Source of the DNA: Cenococcum geophilum 1.58
Taxonomy: Eukaryota > Ascomycota > Dothideomycetes > Gloniales > Gloniaceae
Assembly: GCA_001692895.1 (NCBI GenBank)
Contig: KV748227.1
Location: forward strand, 62,001 to 126,000
Direction: 5' to 3'
Length of the DNA: 64,000 nucleotides
The notes under the pieces are model-generated. The model ran no database searches. It was not told the origin of the DNA and saw nothing but the letters and a program-made list of their open reading frames with translations. Both the position numbers and the translations under genes were made by a program. Shown one piece after another: positions 50,166 to 61,147 of the stretch; the stretch's first letter is position 1, and every line of letters starts with the position of its first letter.

Positions 50166-50591
50166 TATAACGGAACCTTATAGCAGGAACTACAGTGGGC
50201 TTATTATTAGGCTAGGTATATAGGTAATGCAAGTATAAAAGTTAATAATGTAATAATAACTGGTAGAGTGGTTACCTAACAGATTAACTCTAATTGTATT
50301 CTAAGAATCACTATAAGGAAGGAACTATCTAGGTAGNGACTAAGNGTCCTTAAATACACAACNGTACTCCTATNAAATCCTTCTTATACATAATATATAT
50401 ATACTCTATCTGCTCTATTACGGATCCTATAGATTATATAGATTATATAGATTATATTATATGACCTTATTTACCATTCCTCGTTATATGGTTCTATCGG
50501 CTCCATCCTAAACCGTGCCTAAATTAACCAACTAGCTTCCTCCGACTCTTCTCCAAGTAGTTATAATATTGTACTTAAAGCGTCCGTAACA
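50166..50591 (-). repeat. 5' LTR of Gypsy-2
   Basis: 426 bp, TATAACGGAACC to TCCGTAACA, followed by GTCTT. It contains four N bases between 50337 and 50374. Confidence 0.9.
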
Positions 50592-50596
50592 GTCTT

Positions 50597-53285
50597 ATTG
50601 CTTTTATTAAACGATAATTCTAATTTATCTTAGAGATCCTATATTTAATAGATATTAATAATTTCCAATATTTAGTTAGTTCTTACTTAGAGTATATTTG
50701 CTAGATCTAGCTATAAGTTATTATAAAGTAACCACTTATTAAACTTTATATCTCCTATTCTAATAACCTTTTTCTAACTAGAAATATAGATTCGGAATAT
50801 ATTTATTAAATTATACCCTACTAGATATCTTATATAGGCCCTTAGCGCGAGCTTATTTAGGTATAGAATATTATATTTAAAAGGGTAGGCCCTACAGCCG
50901 TAGACTTATAGGTGGCCTATATTTAATTTTAGTAGTAATATACCTATAGCTAACTAGATTCTTTTAAAAGACGTCTACTACCCAAGTCTTCTACTAGGCG
51001 TTTAATTAAGTAAATAGGCAGCTGCTTTATAAGCTTTAGAATATAGCTCCTCTAGTAAATAGGCCTTAATTCTTATACACCGAGCCTTCTATATAATTAC
51101 CCCCCTAGATTATTCTACTAGACCATTCTATAATTAAGTATTAGGTGCTAATCTTTTAAAACTAATTCCTTATTTAGCTGCCTATTTCTTAAATTTGCCT
51201 ATAAAAGACGTCTCTCTATTTATATAGATAATGGCTACCTTAAAGCTATATCGTCGTTCGATAATATTACAATATTTAATAACAATTTGGGTAAGGGACG
51301 ACTTTTTAGCTATCGTCTCTACCTTATTTATTTATATCGCGTTATTAAGGAAGTATACTACGTACTTATTACTATTAAATATAACTATTCCGGGTATTAA
51401 ATTAAGGTAGATTTTATAGAAAGGAACCAGTAACTAAGTTAAAGGTCTTTTAGATACCACCTTATAAGCTTTACTTACTCTATACAATTTATATTCTACC
51501 ATTATTAGGCCTTTTATAATCGCGCCCGTTACTAACTAAGGTAGTTACTTAATCGCGTCTTTTCCTATATAGCTTAATTACTAGTGCTATATATAGCCTT
51601 CTACCTAATTTAGCAGAGGCTTTAATAAATGCTTTATTAGCTTTAATTGAGTTGCAAATAAAGCCTTAGGTAAGTCACTTTTTGGCTTATTATATTTAAT
51701 AGTGTTCTAACTACAGTGGCGGCTATAGTAGGCGTACGTCTTGTCGTCGCTATAGAAGAAAGTGTTCTCTTTATTATTCTAGTAAGCTTCCTTATTATTA
51801 AGCTTATTAAGATATACTAAGTTAGTATAAAAGCCTAGTATAAAGGCTGCTCCTAAGAGCTATATCTACCTTTTCCCTTTTAGGTTATTAATTGTAACTA
51901 TAGCTATACTATAGCCTACGATTTCTTCTATATGCGAGCCTATGTAGACACGTTTTAATATAGGCTTAATATCGCTAATAAACCTAGCTCTATTATTAAA
52001 GACGTGTAGGCTAGTTTCTAAGTTAAGAATTACACTATTACAAAGCTTGTAATTAGAAGCTGTATTATTAGATCCTATATAATAAACTATAAAGTTTCTA
52101 TAGGGCTCTTAAGAGCTCTACTAGTTGCCATCCTTTGGCTTTTTGTTAGCTTAATTATCCTTTTTAATTTACTTAATATAAGCCTTAATTTCGGGTTTTA
52201 TATTAGCGATCTTCTTATCTACCTTCTTCTAAATTTTGTTACTTAGTTTAAACCACAATAGGCAAGGAATCGACTCTACGATATACTAGCACTTATTAAA
52301 GTAGTGACGTTTTCCATATAGGTACTCTAGTAGTGATTACCTTTTCTTCTTCTACTTATCTACTAATAATTAAGGTTTTAAATTCAGTAACTTGTCTTTA
52401 AAGGTGACTCTAAAGGATCCTCTTTATGGGGTTTTGCCCTTCTAGGCGAGGTCCATACAACAGTGGTTTTAGTATATTTTTACCAGTTTAAAGAAAATAG
52501 AAAGCTTCTTCTTCTCCTACTTACGCTTATTAAGCTTATTCTTCCAATATTTTAACTAGCTTAGCGTAATTAATTTAACTACGTACGTAAAGTCTTTTAC
52601 TAAATAATTACTATCTACCTTAGGTAGAGCTTGCTCCTTATACTTAGTATATACCTTCTCCTACTTTTATAATTAAACCTTAAAGTTCTGGTTTCAAGGC
52701 GCCTTCTTAAGCCTTATATATTAGGTAGCTATTTAAAGCTTTTAGGCGTAGTTAGTTAGAGTAATTCTCTTCTTAAAAGATACCAAGATGTTATAGGTAG
52801 TAGTGCATTTAAACATATAGATAAGGTAGGTATATAAGATAAAGCTTAAAATATGGCTGCATAACGTATTAAGAGCTAACAGCTGTTTTCTATATAGCTT
52901 TATATTGTCCCTATAATTGGCTTTAAGCATATAGAGCTTTTTCTTCTTCTCCTTATCTAGGTCCGCGAGCTTTGTCTTCCCCTAGCTATTAGTATCCTTA
53001 AATAAGGCACAAATAGGTTCTTTAAGCTGTAGCAGATTGGTCTTAGGTGTTAATAGGTTAATATACTTCTAGAAGCGATTATTATTTACTTCTAACTTAA
53101 TAACCTTAATCTATTCGTCCTAATTATTTAGGCTTATAAGGATAACAAATGATATAATAACGGAAGGGGTTTCTTGTTAAGAAGTTATTATAGGTAGTTA
53201 TCTATAATTAAGATAATGATTAAAATTAATGGGAATAAAGGCTTTGGAATTAAAGATGATGTAGTAGACGGCCTAGGCTTATAAC
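50597..53285 (-). mobile_element. Copia-B gag and integrase segment
   Basis: Minus-strand integrase motifs include APNTxLQNGLVExS, VIIQKARCIRIKAYLLEELYSKA, AAAYLLNxTPSRRLG, GHLxVYGCRAYPFKYN and YLVGYNLINIFRIY at about 50730-51180. The region from about 51900 to 53200 should hold gag and protease, but decay hides clear motifs. Confidence 0.8.
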
Positions 53286-53546
53286 TGTTAAACGGACGAT
53301 CAGGAATAAGAACTCTGTTTATTAAAGAGGGCTCTAGAAGCTCTCTTATATACATTAGGTAGGTCCAAATACAATAACGACGATGTCGTTATGTAGTAGG
53401 TCATAGTTTAAGAGAAACAGGTAATAAGACGTTTGATAAGATATATAAGCTTAAGATACGAGATAACTGAGACATAGTTCGTATAGACGATCTAGGTCGT
53501 TAGACAGTATTACGATAGTAGTAAGGAACTTTGATTTAGGTCGACA
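53286..53546 (-). repeat. 5' LTR of Copia-B (261 bp)
   Basis: Intact LTR, TGTTAAACGGACGAT to GTCGACA, followed by the target duplication CAATT. It retains more CpG and CpA than the split copy on the left. Confidence 0.88.
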
Positions 53547-53551
53547 CAATT

Positions 53552-54230
53552 ATTATATAATGGAAGTTAATGGCTGAATTTATGGTAAGGTAGGGCCAAA
53601 TCTAATAAATTAAAACTGGTTATACTGATTTTGGTGGAGGTACCTAATAATATTATCAAAAGTCTAACCATTGTTAGTTATACCAAAAAAAGCATAATTA
53701 GGGTGTGTAGATTGTAATACTAAATGTATCATTATATGCCCGGTATCGTATTAAGGAGTTTTGCCTATAGTGTTGAAAATTGAAAATTTCCTAAATTTAA
53801 TTTATGTAGAGTAGTTAAGTAAGATATCAAAGCACGTGAGGTATTGCTAAGAGAGATATGACCGTATCTGGAATAGGCTGGGTAAATCCTGCAGAGAACT
53901 TTCGTTCTACGAATGAGCTTCAAGTGTGCGTATTACCCCTGCGCGGATCATCTATAAACTGACTAGCACGATGCAAGAGCAGGGCCTAGCAGCTGACTCC
54001 GAAGGGCCCTTGTGAGTGCTCAGCTGTTATTGGGTCGTTTCTTAAGCTCTGCCGCCTTCTCGCTAGTTGTTATAACCTGCGAGATCTCCCTCCTCTAATC
54101 TATAGCCTTTTCTTCTACACCTTTGAACATCTTTACCGTCTAGTGTAATATTATATACTTAGATACCACATACACTCGAGTCACTATTTCTCAGTAATTA
54201 TTGCTCAGCACTTCTCATATCACAGTAGCT
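53552..54230 (+). promoter_or_regulatory. Spacer and upstream region of the Clr5-like gene
   Basis: The first 250 bp are AT-rich and partly RIP-like. From about 53830 the composition is normal. Pyrimidine-rich sequence and CACAGTAGCT directly precede the ATG. No specific binding site was recognised. Confidence 0.4.
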
Positions 54231-55920
54231 ATGGCATTAGTAGGGCAGAGGAAATACGTATCTTCCCCCCAGGAGTGGGAAGACATATATGAGCGGTTTC
54301 TCAGCCTTTATGAGACATGCGAACTTAAAGAAGTCGTAGAAAAACTGAAAAGTCACGGTTTCTATGCAACGTAGGCACTCGCTCGCTAGAGATTAAAATG
54401 TGCCTAGACTACTAATGGGTTTACGCAGCGACAATCAATACAAAAAACAAATAACTAAGTGGCAAAAGGAAAGAAAGTTGCCTCCAAAGCATATCAAGCG
54501 CTCAGAATCGGAATTCATGATTCAGAAACGCAGGCAGCGAGAGTCAGAAGGACAGAAAGATACCCTCTTTCTTTACAATGGCTGGAAGATGCCCAACGAG
54601 AAAATCAATCACTTGAAGAACCGTTACCACATGGACGACTCTCTTCCGACCTCTCCACCTGGTAAGTCTATTGTCGCAAGAGCTTCAGAAAGGTTCAATG
54701 CTAACTGAATATACTAGAAACACCTTGCTGCATTAGCCACCATACTCCTTCGATCTCTCATGAATCAACACCAGAGGCAGTCAACCTGGCACCTTTCAGA
54801 TCTTATAGCATTTCATTCGAACGGCCGTGGGAACACTTCGTTGCTCAGATGATTCTTAATCACAATGTCGACTTCACTATTCGAATCGAACAGAACAAAA
54901 AACCAGATCCAATGTCATTAGCAGCACAGGCCTCCTCAGGTTCTGCGTTGCATAGGGTTTTTAAGCAGTTTCGGGAGATGCCAACGGGTGCGTCTGTATT
55001 GAAGTTGCCTCCTCTACCTTCTTCCGTCGTCCAGCCTTCCTTACTATCCCTACTTGAGGATCAAAGCTTGATCCATGGGATCCCCCAGGGGGTTCTTCAC
55101 CAATTATCACATGTCGCTAGGCATTATCCATCGTCGCCTCCGGATAGCGATTTCGAAATAGATCTTCTCACCTCTCGAATGAAGTGGGCACTCAATCTAA
55201 ACGAGCCTCATTCAGATACTAAGTCTGATTTTGATGTGCTAAAGTCACAAAATACAGGCACAGAAGACATGTTTGAGTTTATTCAAGATCTCCCAGCCTC
55301 TTATCGCTCGCAGAAGTTAAGTAGTAAAGCGGAGGAGATCCACCACTATTTTGCGGCAGTCAAATCCAAATGGGTGACGCAAACCCCCAGCTCAATAAAA
55401 ATTGCCGTCATTCGGCGAGGTTCATGGCAACTAGTTCGTCTACTATTGCGCTTATGCGAGTCTAATGGGGGTGCCACATTCATCGACATTTGGACCCTTC
55501 TCAGATTAACTCGTGTCATATTCCAGAGCTACGCCCCTGCCTCCACAGGAACAGAGCGGGTGCAGATGATAGGCAGATTGGGCAAAGCGGATGCTATTCT
55601 TGTAGATATATTCGAAAACCTCACGGCCCTCACCAAAGCCCTCGGCCCCGACACAGAGACCTGCCACTGCTCCTTAGTGTATTGTGTAAGCCGCTCTCAA
55701 CGCCCTGCTTCGCTGAAGTCAATGCTGATCATATGTATAATATCAGTGCAGGTGTGGCATGGGACCATACAACCTAAAAATCCATACAGGGTGTGTTGAT
55801 TGTGCTAGCCATGACTTTTACCCCTCTTGCATATCCTATAACTGCTGTGACTCAAATGATGCATGGCGGGCAGTGCGCCATGCGCAAGGCGTGCTTCTTC
55901 CGGGAATCTCAGGATTTTAA
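54231..55920 (+). CDS. Clr5-like domain protein with a cysteine-rich C-terminus, four exons
   Basis: Model: exons 54231-54370, 54429-54661, 54718-55685 and 55747-55920, 1,515 nt and 504 aa. Introns of 58, 56 and 61 bp start GTAGGC, GTAAGT and GTAAGC, contain TACTAAT, CTAAC and CTGATC as likely branch sites, and end CAG, TAG and CAG; every junction keeps the frame. The N-terminal 14-66 region (WEDIYERFLSLY, LKEVVEKLKSHGFYAT, DNQYKKQITKWQKERKL) follows the Clr5 pattern W...I..LY...L..V...M....F.AT...YK..I.KW, and about 67-105 continues as in those proteins (RRQRESEGQKDTLF, PNEKINHLKNRY). The middle has no known domain. The last exon adds CRCGMGPYN, HTGCVDCASHDFYPSC and NCC, a Cys/His set like a small zinc-binding module. 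Clr5 domains are fungal and helix-rich; the exact role here is unknown. The exons show no RIP damage despite repeats on both sides. Confidence 0.75.
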
Positions 55921-56190
55921 GTCCTAAATTGTTATTATTTTGTATTAACGGAGTCCCTAATATATAAATATATACTCTTATCTTTAGCAGTGTAAGAGAT
56001 GGATGGATTGGATCTAGATCCAAATCCAGTTAGCCTTAAATCCATTAAATCCATCGGATCTGGGTTGAGATCCAAACTTTATCCATACCCAGGCTTCAAT
56101 TTTGCCGTATATTAAGCCAATTCTGGCAATTTTTGCCACTTACATAATATAACGGCCCAGTGTGGTTTTTAGTATAATCTAACTACAGCT
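55921..56190. other. 3' flank with GGATCTAGATCC palindrome and TCCA-rich repeats
   Basis: TTGGATCTAGATCCAA at about 56008-56023 is a perfect 16-bp palindrome. GATCC/GGATC and ATCCAT motifs recur to about 56092. No gene was recognised. Part of this may be the 3' UTR of the Clr5-like gene. Confidence 0.45.
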
Positions 56191-56194
56191 GTTT

Positions 56195-56375
56195 GCTAAG
56201 CTCTACCGCAACTATCCACTAAGTTCCACCGCAACTGTCTACTAAGTTCCACCGTAACTCTCCACCAAGTTCCACCGCAACTATCCACTAAGTTCTACTG
56301 TAACTATCTACTAAGTTCCACCGTAACTGTCTACTGAGTTCCACCACAACTGTTTATTAAGTTTTACTATAATCT
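56195..56375. repeat. 23-bp minisatellite
   Basis: About eight units of the form CCGCAACTATCCACTAAGTTCCA, with C/T and G/A differences that grow toward the right end, where CCGCAAC becomes CTATAAT. The array adjoins the RIP-mutated block and looks partly RIP-mutated itself. Confidence 0.9.
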
Positions 56376-56694
56376 ACGGACCCTAACTTCTACTAACTAA
56401 TTAGGATTTTCCATACCCGGTATAGAAAATCGCTATTAACTTACTACTAGCGCCTTAGCGGCACTTGTGAGGATTACTTAAATTTATAACCTCCGCCTCT
56501 TAGACCTAATTAACTTTAAAGGAGTTAACTTTATAGGCTTAAGTGGAGTTATATTAAGTCTTAAATTAATAATCTTATTCTTATTCTAGGAGTAGAGATA
56601 TAAAGTTGTCTAGATTGTACTCTACTTAAGGTAGTTATAGCGTTTTATAATTATCTAGCTAAAACGGCTAAAGATACATTCTGGCTTATTACTT
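56376..56694. other. RIP-mutated spacer before the Gypsy-A relative
   Basis: AT-rich decayed sequence without recognised motif. It may include the first half of a variant LTR whose second half (from 56710) resembles the Gypsy-A LTR. Confidence 0.35.
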
Positions 56695-58508
56695 ATAGCT
56701 AGAATTAATAGAAAATTAATAGACAATCTAATTATATAGGCTTGCGCGACCCTTTTGCCGTACTTATACCTTAATTAACTAAGTCGCTAATATTATTTAA
56801 AGCTCATCTACTCTTCTTCTTAGGAAAAAACTTAAATATATCTATAGGACTATAAATAGGAATAGAATATAAAAGTAGACCTAAAGACTATTACCAAAAC
56901 TAGAAGAATAGAAAAGAATAATAAGACCTATAGAATATGTATAGACTAGAACCCCTATAAAATCCTAATAAAAGTTACCCTAATAACTATACTACTATAC
57001 TAAAAATATAGCAGCTGGTAAAGTAGCTATAGGACCCTTAAATACCTCTAATAGTAAAATAGCAACTAACTTAAACTCCTAGGTAGAGCTTATAGCAGCT
57101 AATGCCGAAATTAAATAACTTTAAACGCTATTTAAAGCTAGAGAACCCCCTATACCTAATAAAGAGTTATTAAACACCTAGAGACTTGCTATAGTCCTTA
57201 AGGCCCTAGCCTAATATATAGTATTAGCATTATTACGGTTCGCGAAGGTCGCGGACTCCCTATTACTTATTAATGGAACTAATTCTATATTTAATAACTA
57301 GAAGCTTTAATTATAAAATAAGCTTAAAGTTAATACGGACCACTTCCCTACTATTTAAGCTAAAATGGCCTATATCTTCGGCCGTACCAGTAAAGACGTA
57401 TAGACGCATCTACGTTTATAATATATATAGGACTTAGCAGATCCCTTCCTATTTAGAGAAGAGATAATCGCTTACCTATCTTCTATTTATAAGGACCCCT
57501 TTAAAATATAGAATATATAGCTTAATTATAAAAGCCTAAATATAAAAATAATAGAGACATTATAACTATTTTGCGAATTTACCTCCGCATTAACGGACGA
57601 AGGTAGTATAATATTCCCTTCCTTATTACGGACCTGGGAAGCTATAATATAATTTTAGAAAGAAAATGGCTAGCCTATTTAGGCTTATAGCTTAATATAT
57701 AGAGTAGGCGGCTTATTTAGCCTAAAACCCTACCCCTAACCCCTCCTTTTATGGAAGAAATTAGCATTATAATAGAAAACCTTATACAGCCCTATATTAA
57801 TACTATTTACTAAGTAGATGCTATGCGTAGAGACTAGGCCTTTAAGAAAGATATATAGCTTAACCTATAACGGATCTATATACTACGCCGCCCCTAGACT
57901 AGCTATACTACGCTACCTATACTAAAGACCTAGAAAGCTAGTAGTAACCTAACTAAGTTAACTATAGAGGACTTAGGCCCTATACAGCTATAAAGGAAAG
58001 CTAGGAATATTAAACGCTATACTAAACTAATAGATAGGAAAGACAACTTATAGAAAATAGAATGTAAGCTAAAGAAGACTATAAACCCTATACCGTAAAA
58101 TATAACCTAATAGATATCTGTAAAGAAACTAGCGGACCTCCTACCAGTTAATATCTGCTATATTAGTGCCGTAGGATTCTATTAGAACTTAGTTTAGCCT
58201 AATACCATTGCCTTTATAACTAGCTTATATAAAATTAATTAAATAATTAAGGAAAAGGAAAGTAAGCTTAGTAGATAAGAAAGTAAGCTTATAAATAAGG
58301 AACTGGTAGAATAAAAGCTGCCCTATTAATACTAGAAATTAAAAAACGTATTTTCTAAAGTAGCGTCTAATATACTTCTACCTTACTAACTGTATAACTA
58401 TAAGATCGAGATTAAGTAAGGTAAGAAAAATACCCTTAGCTTTAGCCCCCTTTATAAGCAGTTTATTGCCAAATTATAGGCTATAAAGTAGTATCTTATT
58501 AATAGCCT
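56695..58508 (+). mobile_element. Gypsy-A relative, + strand, truncated in pol
   Basis: Positions 56710-56790 match the 3' part of the Gypsy-A LTR (GACAATCTAATTATATAGGC, GTCGCTAATATTAT). Gag follows at about 57270-57700, with LLLINGTNSIFNN, AKMAYIFGRTSKDVQ, DPFLFREEIIAYL and IYKDPFKIQN, the usual order of a Retrotrans_gag domain. A protease-RT linker lies at about 58110-58460, and the first reverse-transcriptase motif (LYNYKIEIKxGKKNTLSFSPLY) at about 58390-58460. The frame stops at about 58508, where LINE-C begins. Confidence 0.8.
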
Positions 58509-60821
58509 AGAATGGGCACTTACTTTAGACTATATCCCCATCCAGATACAGCTAGATTTAGATATTAAGGCGTAACTAAATAGCAAAAGATACGCAATAA
58601 GGATGCTTAAGGTAAACAGCTTCCTTAATACAGTTAAATAACAACTCTAGGACCTAGAAGAAATCCACCCAATACTAAACGAGCGAGGCTTATTAGCTAC
58701 CCCTAAGGAAATCAACCGAAGACTAAAAAGGATCTAAGTAGCGGTTAAAAATGGGTTAAAAGAGCACTGCTCAGTCTTAAGACTAGGCCCCTATACGCGA
58801 TATATATAGTCCGCATAATACACAGTTCTTATAACTAGCCAACAATAAGCAAGAAGGAAATACTTAAGCAGCTATAACCTAAAGATAAGAGATAATATAA
58901 AGACACAAAAAACTAGTTAAAGAATACCCTAAAAAAAGAAGCAAGGAATAACTAGAGACGATTTATAAACGAGTATACTTTTAATCTAAGCCTCCCCTAT
59001 AATAAGGGCCTATAGGCTATAGTAAAATAGGCAAAGAAAAAGGCAGGGCGACTAGTAGAAGATCTATACCTACTACCCCTATAAAGAGCAGGGGAATTAT
59101 AGGCCACTAACAATAATAATAAGAAGGTAAAGATCCTTATAGAAAGGTTCTTCCTCTAACTAGCTCCAGTAGACCTTAGTAATATTATAGGTAAAACACT
59201 AGTAACTTACTTATAGGTTAACAGCAACATAATAATAGAGGGAATAGCTAAAACTATTAGCCACCTTTTAAATAATATAGCACTAGAACTAAATAGGATT
59301 CTAAATAAGGCCCTAAAGACCTATAGACTACTTATAGTACCCTAGCTTATAGATATAGCTAGAGCATGCTTTACTATAGGCTACTACCTATAACTTAGAA
59401 GATCTATAACAACAGTTATTCTATAAAAAGAAGGCAAAGTAGATTACTTAATCCCAGAAAGCTACCGCCCTATTACCTTAAAAAACACCCTTAGTAAGAT
59501 CTTAGAAAAGGTAATAGCAGACTATATAACAGATATAGCTAAGGAACACGCCCTACTACTATAGAGCTAAATAGGGGCAAGAAAGAACCGCTTAACACTA
59601 TTAGCATTTACGCTACTTGCTACCACTATTAAATCTATATAGGCGATGCGAAGGGACTTTGTAGTATTAATACTCAGCCTAGATATTAGTGGCGCCTATA
59701 ATAACGTACCCTATAAGTGTCTCCTATATATCCTTAGGGCAAAAGGCTTCCTAGAATAGATTATATAATTTATTTAAGGGTTTATAAGTTAGAAAGAAAT
59801 ATCACTAGTCTTTAGCAGATACTAGAGCCCCCCTATTATAGTTATAACAGGAATACTATAAGGATTACCCCTCTTACCTATACTCTTCCTTTTCTTTATA
59901 AGTAATCTACTTAACTCCTTTAAGGAAGGGGCGACCTAGGGGATAGGCTTTATTAATAATATAAACCTAATTATATACGGGCTAATAGCTGTAAAGAATT
60001 GCAGAATACTAGAGAAAGCTTATAACACCTATATAGAATAGGCAAGACAATATAGAGTCCAATTCTTACTAGAGAAATACTAGCTAATCTATTTTATAAA
60101 AAACGGAATTAATTTATAGATCTTTAGCATATAATTTATATCTAAGGCTTTAGAGGTTAACTAGTTTAGGGCTTAAGGGTATTAGGAGTATAAGTAGATA
60201 GTAAGCTCTAGTAGAGCGTATATACGGCATAAGTGGCCTATAAGGGCCAAGTATAGTATATTACATTATCTAGGATTATTAATTTTATATAGGGTCTATA
60301 CTTCTAGAGGTTACGCCTACTATATATAGTAGTTATCTGGCTAACCATAACATATAGGTCCAGTATTTAGGCCATTAGAGAATCTAAGAAAGGCCCCCCT
60401 AAGTTACTTCTTAAACTACTTTAAAAGGTCTAAATAGCCTACCTTTAAAGTATAATAGGCGCATATAAGCAAACGGCCACAGCACTACTTAAGAAGGAAG
60501 CTAATATTCCCCCCTTATAACTATATATTAAAGCCGCTATAATATAAAGGGCGTAAAATAAATATAACTCTAATGTTATAAAGTATATTAAGACATACCT
60601 AAATAAACTATAAAGGGACCCTAGGGCGCTCTATAGGAGAATAAACTAATAACCCTAAAGTAGGGAAGATATATTAAAGAAATAAGTAAAGAAAGTAAAA
60701 GAAGAATAGTGCTACTTTAGGGCCCAGGCCTATATAGAGGAGGAAGGGAGACGTATAAGAGGCTAGTAAAGATAATAATAAGAAAGAGAAAAAAGCTAAA
60801 GTAGAGTATAAAAGAACACTA
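58509..60821 (+). mobile_element. LINE-C: 5'- and 3'-truncated copy of the LINE-A family
   Basis: The copy begins at the very end of the endonuclease domain (ALTLDYIPIQIQLDLDIKA), as expected for incomplete reverse transcription. The reverse transcriptase spans about 59100-60000 (ESYRPITLKNTLSKILEKVI near 59460-59515, LILSLDISGAYNNVPYKCLL near 59664-59725, GLPLLPILFLFFISNLLNSF near 59860-59920). It aligns in reverse with 19310-21900. About 750 bp of the LINE-A 3' part is missing at the right junction. Confidence 0.85.
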
Positions 60822-61147
60822 GGAGTGGTTGCCTAATAGATTAACTCTAATTATATTCTAAGAATTACTATAAGGAAGGAACTATCTAGGTAGGGACTAA
60901 GGGTCCTTAAATATACAACCGTACTCCTATGAAATCCTTCTTATACGTAATGTACGTCTTATATATAAGGTACGTAAGTTCCTCCCATTCCTTTCGTTTA
61001 ATACGTAGTATGTTATATAACCTTGGTTACCATTCTTCGTCATATAGCTTTATTGGCTCCATCCTAGACCGTGCCTAAATTAACTAACTAGCTTCTTCCG
61101 ACTCTTCTCTAAGTAGTCGTAACATTGTACTTAAAGCGTCCGTAATA
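60822..61147 (-). repeat. Truncated 426-bp-family LTR
   Basis: Matches the last 326 bp of the Gypsy-1/2 LTR, from GGAGTGGTTGCC to TCCGTAATA. The first 100 bp are missing, exactly where LINE-C also breaks off. Confidence 0.85.

Larger units (their letters stand above)
35021..50591 (-). mobile_element. Gypsy-2: second copy of the 426-bp-LTR gypsy, itself carrying two insertions
   Basis: LTRs at 35021-35446 and 50166-50591 are each 426 bp, with an exact GTCTT target duplication (35016-35020 and 50592-50596) in Copia-B. Internal sequence aligns throughout with Gypsy-1. Interior pieces are 35447-35842, 41786-45094 and 46912-50165, separated by LINE-B and a Fot1-type transposon. The minus-strand reverse transcriptase lies at about 44170-44790 and gag with its knuckle at about 47900-50100. 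It carries more TpA than Gypsy-1 at many aligned sites. The element is dead. Confidence 0.92.
18459..53546 (-). mobile_element. Copia-B: Ty1/Copia element expanded to 35 kb by nested insertions
   Basis: The LTR at 53286-53546 (TGTTAAACGG...GTCGACA) matches 18459-18556 plus 24444-24606, with a LINE between the two pieces. The outer flanks TAATT (18454-18458) and CAATT (53547-53551) form a 5-bp target duplication differing by one C-to-T change. Minus-strand order is 5' LTR, gag area (about 51900-53200), integrase (about 50650-51450, with TPSRRLG, GHLxVYGCRAYP and YLVGYN), reverse transcriptase (34500-32955 around a solo LTR, with the active-site segment FFYVNN), then the C-terminal part to the purine tract at 24607-24615. 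The pieces are separated by two gypsy copies. All pieces are heavily RIP-mutated. Confidence 0.9.

Noticed and set aside
18388-53000. Scattered ORFs of 60-95 aa in the repeat block
   Set aside because: They are chance open stretches in the wrong frame or strand of RIP-mutated retroelements.
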